From JAFDZV01 sp966128725 (lineage in GTDB: Bacteria; Bacteroidota; Ignavibacteria; OLB7): a stretch of DNA of 9,535 bases. The stretch spans positions 1-9,535 of the forward strand of contig CBHYLN010000174.1 of assembly GCA_966128725.1 (NCBI GenBank), in the 5' to 3' direction. Position numbers and translations under genes: made by a program. The notes below the pieces were generated by a model. The model saw nothing but the letters and a program-made list of their open reading frames with translations. It did not search any database and was not told the DNA's origin. Shown one piece after another: positions 7,368-9,535 of this stretch. How positions within the stretch are numbered: the stretch's first letter is position 1; every line of letters begins with the position of its first letter.

Positions 7368-7395
7368 CTTATGGCGGTTCGCAATATGTTGTCAA
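7368..7395 (-). promoter_or_regulatory. putative promoter of citrate synthase gene
   Basis: Read on the minus strand there is a perfect TTGACA (-35, 7390-7395), a 16-base spacer and CATAAG (-10-like, 7368-7373, 4 of 6 consensus). Transcription would begin about 45-50 bases before the ATG at 7314. The -35 overlaps the -35 of the opposite promoter and touches the dyad at 7395-7416. Standard sigma-70 consensus may not hold in this lineage. Confidence 0.5.
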
Positions 7396-7419
7396 TATTG
7401 ATTCATCAATCAATATATT
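7389..7419 (+). promoter_or_regulatory. putative MerR-type promoter of HTH-citrate synthase gene (19-bp spacer)
   Basis: TTGTCA (7389-7394) and TATATT (7414-7419) each match 5 of 6 sigma-70 consensus bases and are separated by 19 bp rather than 17. A long spacer filled by a dyad is typical of promoters twisted into activity by MerR-family regulators. The -10 ends six bases before the ATG at 7426, so transcription may begin at or next to the start codon (leaderless mRNA). This agrees with the absence of a Shine-Dalgarno site. Confidence 0.5.
7395..7416. promoter_or_regulatory. perfect 9-bp dyad operator in the divergent control region
   Basis: ATATTGATT (7395-7403) and AATCAATAT (7408-7416) are exact inverted copies around the 4-base spacer CATC. 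A further CAATAT half site lies at 7382-7387, inverted relative to the ATATTG at 7395-7400. The 40 bp at 7381-7420 are 75% A+T inside GC-rich DNA. The dyad begins right after the plus-strand -35 and reaches into its -10. The likely binder is the HTH domain encoded next door. Confidence 0.7.
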
Positions 7420-7425
7420 CGCGCC

Positions 7426-8664
7426 ATGAAAACACGTCGATATCTCAGCGCGGCCGAGGCGGCCGCCGAACTTGGCATAACGCCGGCAACCCTGTACTCC
7501 TACGTAAGCCGGGGCCTTGTACGATCGGAGGAGGGCGCGGGCACCAAACGCGAGCGGAAATATCATGCCGAGGATGTGCGGAAGCTGAAGGAGCGGAACG
7601 GACTCAGGCGCGATCCCGCCAAGGCGACCGAGGGGGCGCTGCACTGGGGGGCGCCGCTGATGGAGTCGGCCATCACGCTGATTGCCGACGGGCACCTGTA
7701 CTACCGTGGCCACAGCGCCGTGGAGCTTGCCGCCACCCGTAGCCCTGAGCACGTCGCGGCGCTTATCTGGGGCGGTCCCGATGCAGCCCCATTATCGCCC
7801 GGCACGACGGCCGTGCGACTTCCGGCCGCGCTGGCCGGCATGCGTAAAACGCTGACCGGCCCGGGCGCCATCGAGCGCCTGCAGATTGCGTTGGCATTGG
7901 CCGCCGCCGAGGACCACGCCGCGTACGATCTGCGCCCCGCCGCCGTGTGGCGCACCGGCGAACGCATCCTGTGGTTGACGACCGCAATCGCGGCGGGTGC
8001 ATCCGCCATCAACGGCGGCATCGCCGCCACGCTTGCCGCCGCCTGGGCGCCGGGCAAGCCCCACGCGGCGGCCCTGATCCAACGGGCGCTGATCCTGGCG
8101 GCCGATCACGAGCTGAACGTGTCCGCGTTCACCGTGCGCTGTGTTGCCTCGGCCGGCTCCACGCCGTACCAGGCCGTGATCGCGGGGCTGGCGGCAATCA
8201 AGGGCGCCAAACATGGTGGATACACCGAGCGGGTGGAGACGATGTTCGCGGAGATCGGCAAGCCGGAACGCGCCGCCGAGCATATATCCGTGCGGCTACG
8301 GCACGGCGAAGTGATACCGGGATTCGGGCATTCGCTGTATCCGGATGGCGACCCGCGCGGCGCGGCGCTTATCCAGGCCGTGACGGAGGCCATGCCGCGC
8401 TCGGCGGCCATCCGCCTGCCGCTGGCCGTATGCGACGCCGTGGCCCGGCTTACCGGCGACTTCCCCACCATCGATCTGGGCCTTGTGGCCGTGGCACGGG
8501 CGCTGGCCCTGCCGGCGGGCAGCGCGCTGACCCTGTTCGCACTGGGCCGCACCATCGGTTGGATCGGGCACGCCATCGAGCAATACGCCACCGGCCGCAT
8601 GATCCGCCCGCGTGCACGGTACATCGGCCAGCAGCCGACCGCCGAAGTTGAGGGAAATCCGTAG
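7426..8664 (+). CDS. citrate synthase-fold protein with N-terminal MerR-like DNA-binding domain
   Basis: This 412-residue fusion has a winged helix-turn-helix of MerR/excisionase type at residues 5-58 (YLSAAEAAAELGITPATLYSYV, then RKYHAEDVRKLKER in the wing). A complete citrate synthase fold runs from about 72 to 400. All three catalytic positions are kept: His263 (GAKHGG), His302 (IPGFGHSLYPDGDPR) and Asp350 (TIDLG). DHELNVSAF at 227-235 and the C-terminal RMIRPRARYIG Arg segment are also present. HTH-citrate synthase architectures are known from genome annotations, but I know of no settled function. It may be a metabolite-sensing regulator that uses the fold to bind oxaloacetate, acyl-CoA or citrate, an active enzyme, or both. 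It diverges from an ordinary citrate synthase over a 111-bp region with an operator-like dyad. The stop codon TAG lies inside the GTAG of the following REP-like hairpin. Confidence 0.9.
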   Translation: MKTRRYLSAAEAAAELGITPATLYSYVSRGLVRSEEGAGTKRERKYHAEDVRKLKERNGLRRDPAKATEGALHWGAPLMESAITLIADGHLYYRGHSAVELAATRSPEHVAALIWGGPDAAPLSPGTTAVRLPAALAGMRKTLTGPGAIERLQIALALAAAEDHAAYDLRPAAVWRTGERILWLTTAIAAGASAINGGIAATLAAAWAPGKPHAAALIQRALILAADHELNVSAFTVRCVASAGSTPYQAVIAGLAAIKGAKHGGYTERVETMFAEIGKPERAAEHISVRLRHGEVIPGFGHSLYPDGDPRGAALIQAVTEAMPRSAAIRLPLAVCDAVARLTGDFPTIDLGLVAVARALALPAGSALTLFALGRTIGWIGHAIEQYATGRMIRPRARYIGQQPTAEVEGNP

Positions 8665-8686
8665 GCGCACGTCTTTAGCGTGCGCT
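8661..8686 (+). repeat. REP-like GTAG hairpin, left copy
   Basis: GTAG (8661-8664) is followed by GCGCACG (8665-8671), the 7-base loop TCTTTAG and CGTGCGC (8679-8685), a perfect 7-bp stem. Bases 8662-8664 are the TAG stop of the HTH-citrate synthase gene. The transposase stop is only a few bases away at 8691, so the hairpin may also serve as a terminator for both convergent genes. Confidence 0.85.
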
Positions 8687-8690
8687 AATC

Positions 8691-9173
8691 TCACGCATCA
8701 TCCCACATCTCCAGATCGTGCACCGTCGAACCCAAATACCGATATGCCCGCCATGTATCCACAAGGCCGGCACGTACGGGATTATTGATTACATATCGCA
8801 TATGGTTCATCAGTTCCGAGGATGTACGCACAATGCGGTCGTAAAAATCCTTCTGCCATCGAATGCCGGGACAATGGCGTGCCAACCAGTAATTGCTGCG
8901 CTGTTTAAACCGTTTCATTGCCGACAATGGATCACCAGTCAAACGTGGGGTGGAAACAATCACGTGGAGATGGTCCGGCATCAAGACGTAAATCTCCAGC
9001 TCACACTCATAATGTGCCACTGCTTCGCGGAGTATATGTTCCATCGCCGTGGCAACCGATCGATCGCGGAAAGCCTTGATCCGGTTTCCAACTACGGCCG
9101 TAAAGGCAACGATGCATGGCCCATGATAGTGCTTCTTCGGCAAGCGGTGCGGGCGCTCACGGATTGGCCCCAT
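8691..9173 (-). CDS. REP-associated tyrosine transposase (RAYT, IS200/IS605-related Y1 HUH family)
   Basis: This is a 160-residue Y1 transposase that would nick single-stranded hairpin DNA through a 5'-phosphotyrosine link. The HUH motif is MPDHLHVIV (His68, His70), and the likely nucleophile is Tyr111 in KDFYDRIVR. Flanking family features are the N-terminal HRLPKKHYHG block, MKRFKQRSNYWLARH (helix, about 86-100), IRWQKDFYD, and YVINNPVRAGLV at 128-139. Length and motif order fit a complete protein with no frameshift. The ATG at 9173 has GGAG five bases upstream (9179-9182). Identical inverted GTAG-hairpins lie on both sides, the arrangement expected of a RAYT and its REP sequences. Activity cannot be judged from sequence, but the catalytic residues are present. 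Confidence 0.92.
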   Translation of the reverse strand: MGPIRERPHRLPKKHYHGPCIVAFTAVVGNRIKAFRDRSVATAMEHILREAVAHYECELEIYVLMPDHLHVIVSTPRLTGDPLSAMKRFKQRSNYWLARHCPGIRWQKDFYDRIVRTSSELMNHMRYVINNPVRAGLVDTWRAYRYLGSTVHDLEMWDDA

Positions 9174-9274
9174 GATGTCTCCATTCTTCCTGGTATGTCA
9201 GGGTTGTGGGAGGAGCACGTATGGGATGGAAACATATGAAATTGGCTGTGAAGACGTATGCAGGCTGATGGTGA

Positions 9275-9370
9275 AGATGAAGCGCACGCTGATGATGACA
9301 AGATGGAGCGCACGCTGATGATGACAAGATGAAGCGCACGCTGATGATGACAAGATGAAGCGCACGCTGA
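9275..9370. repeat. 26-bp tandem array carrying half of the REP hairpin
   Basis: Three full 26-base units (9275-9300, 9301-9326, 9327-9352), with a single base change in the second, are followed by an 18-base partial fourth. Every unit contains AGCGCACGCTGA, one arm plus loop start of the GTAG hairpin. Only the last copy continues into the opposite arm and completes the hairpin at 9360-9380. Open frames through the array are artefacts. Confidence 0.88.
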
Positions 9371-9384
9371 AGACGTGCGCCTAC
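9359..9384 (-). repeat. REP-like GTAG hairpin, right copy (inverted)
   Basis: On the minus strand this reads GTAG, a 7-bp stem arm GCGCACG, the loop TCTTCAG and CGTGCGC. It differs from the left copy by one loop base. The GTAG faces outward, as in the left copy. Confidence 0.85.
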
Positions 9385-9535
9385 GGGCCAATACCCGTAA
9401 ATGCACCCATCGCAACTCGATACGCGTTCACATGCGCGCGCACCATACGGTCGCGTTTTGGGTTGGGTGGGGGGAAGCCGGCCCAGTGACCCCCAAACCC
9501 CCCCCCACTGACAACGAAAAAGCCACCAACGCGAA
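9385..9535. other. right-end spacer with no supportable gene
   Basis: No convincing coding frame, tRNA or hairpin is seen. The stretch has strong strand bias in G/C runs: G-rich at about 9460-9476, then C5 (9490-9494), AAA and C9 (9498-9506). The minus strand of the latter could form a G-quadruplex. A gene may begin or end just beyond the window. Confidence 0.4.

Larger units (their letters stand above)
8661..9384. mobile_element. REPtron-like unit: RAYT gene bracketed by inverted GTAG-hairpins
   Basis: The unit is bounded by two inverted 26-base sequences differing at one base (8661-8686 and 9359-9384), with a HUH transposase gene between them and a tandem array on the promoter side. In enterobacteria, RAYT transposases recognise REP hairpins preceded by GTAG, and both copies here have GTAG at the outer edge. 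Such units often no longer move as a whole but are linked to the spread of the hairpins. I see no target duplication at the ends. Confidence 0.72.

Noticed and set aside
9275..9384. CRISPR array
   Set aside because: The 26-bp units are head-to-tail without unique spacers, and no cas gene is present.
9092..9415. Minus-strand frames through the 26-bp array giving repeated SSSACASS or HHQRALHL peptides
   Set aside because: The peptides merely translate the tandem DNA repeat in two frames. No start context or domain is present, and they overlap the transposase start.
9385..9470. Possible tRNA in the right-end spacer
   Set aside because: No cloverleaf pairing or TTCGA-type T-loop in the right spacing could be found.

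Overview
The window looks like a piece of a high-GC genome from the Bacteroidetes/Chlorobi side of bacteria (FCB group), possibly a Kapabacteria- or Ignavibacteria-like lineage. The evidence is two secreted proteins with C-terminal domains of the type IX secretion (T9SS) kind, a helical-repeat protein whose N-terminus resembles a family I know from Bacteroidetes-type genomes, and inconsistent use of Shine-Dalgarno sites. This is inference from protein style; no rRNA or marker gene is present.

Layout from left to right: a 16-bp tandem repeat cut by the window edge (1-70); a multi-pass membrane protein of the LtrA family (95-1327, -); a 516-residue helical-repeat protein of unknown function (1448-2998, -); a roughly 290-bp divergent promoter region holding a 17-bp direct repeat; a T9SS-exported protein (3290-4270, +); a long imperfect hairpin between convergent genes; a secreted three-CHRD-domain protein (4439-5893, -); a 290-bp spacer with a strong hairpin and small repeats; a citrate synthase (6184-7314, -); a 111-bp AT-rich divergent control region; a second citrate synthase fused to an N-terminal MerR-like DNA-binding domain (7426-8664, +); and a REP-associated tyrosine transposase (8691-9173, -) bracketed by two inverted GTAG-plus-hairpin sequences and followed by a 26-bp tandem array. 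The last 150 bp hold no gene I can support.

Two units deserve attention. The first is the citrate synthase pair at 6184-8664. A DNA-binding citrate synthase homologue that keeps all three catalytic residues is transcribed away from an ordinary citrate synthase. Between them lies a perfect 9-bp dyad placed in a 19-bp promoter spacer, the arrangement used by MerR-type activators. The two divergent promoters appear to share a -35 region, and the fusion gene may be leaderless. I infer a local circuit in which a citrate-synthase fold senses an acyl-CoA, oxaloacetate or citrate-type ligand and controls itself and its paralogue.

The second is the transposase unit at 8661-9384, which has the form of a REPtron: a single-domain HUH transposase with its GTAG-marked hairpins on both sides. 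The left GTAG supplies the stop codon of the neighbouring citrate synthase fusion. The two secreted proteins in the middle probably belong to the cell envelope or extracellular space and show no clear functional link to the metabolic genes.
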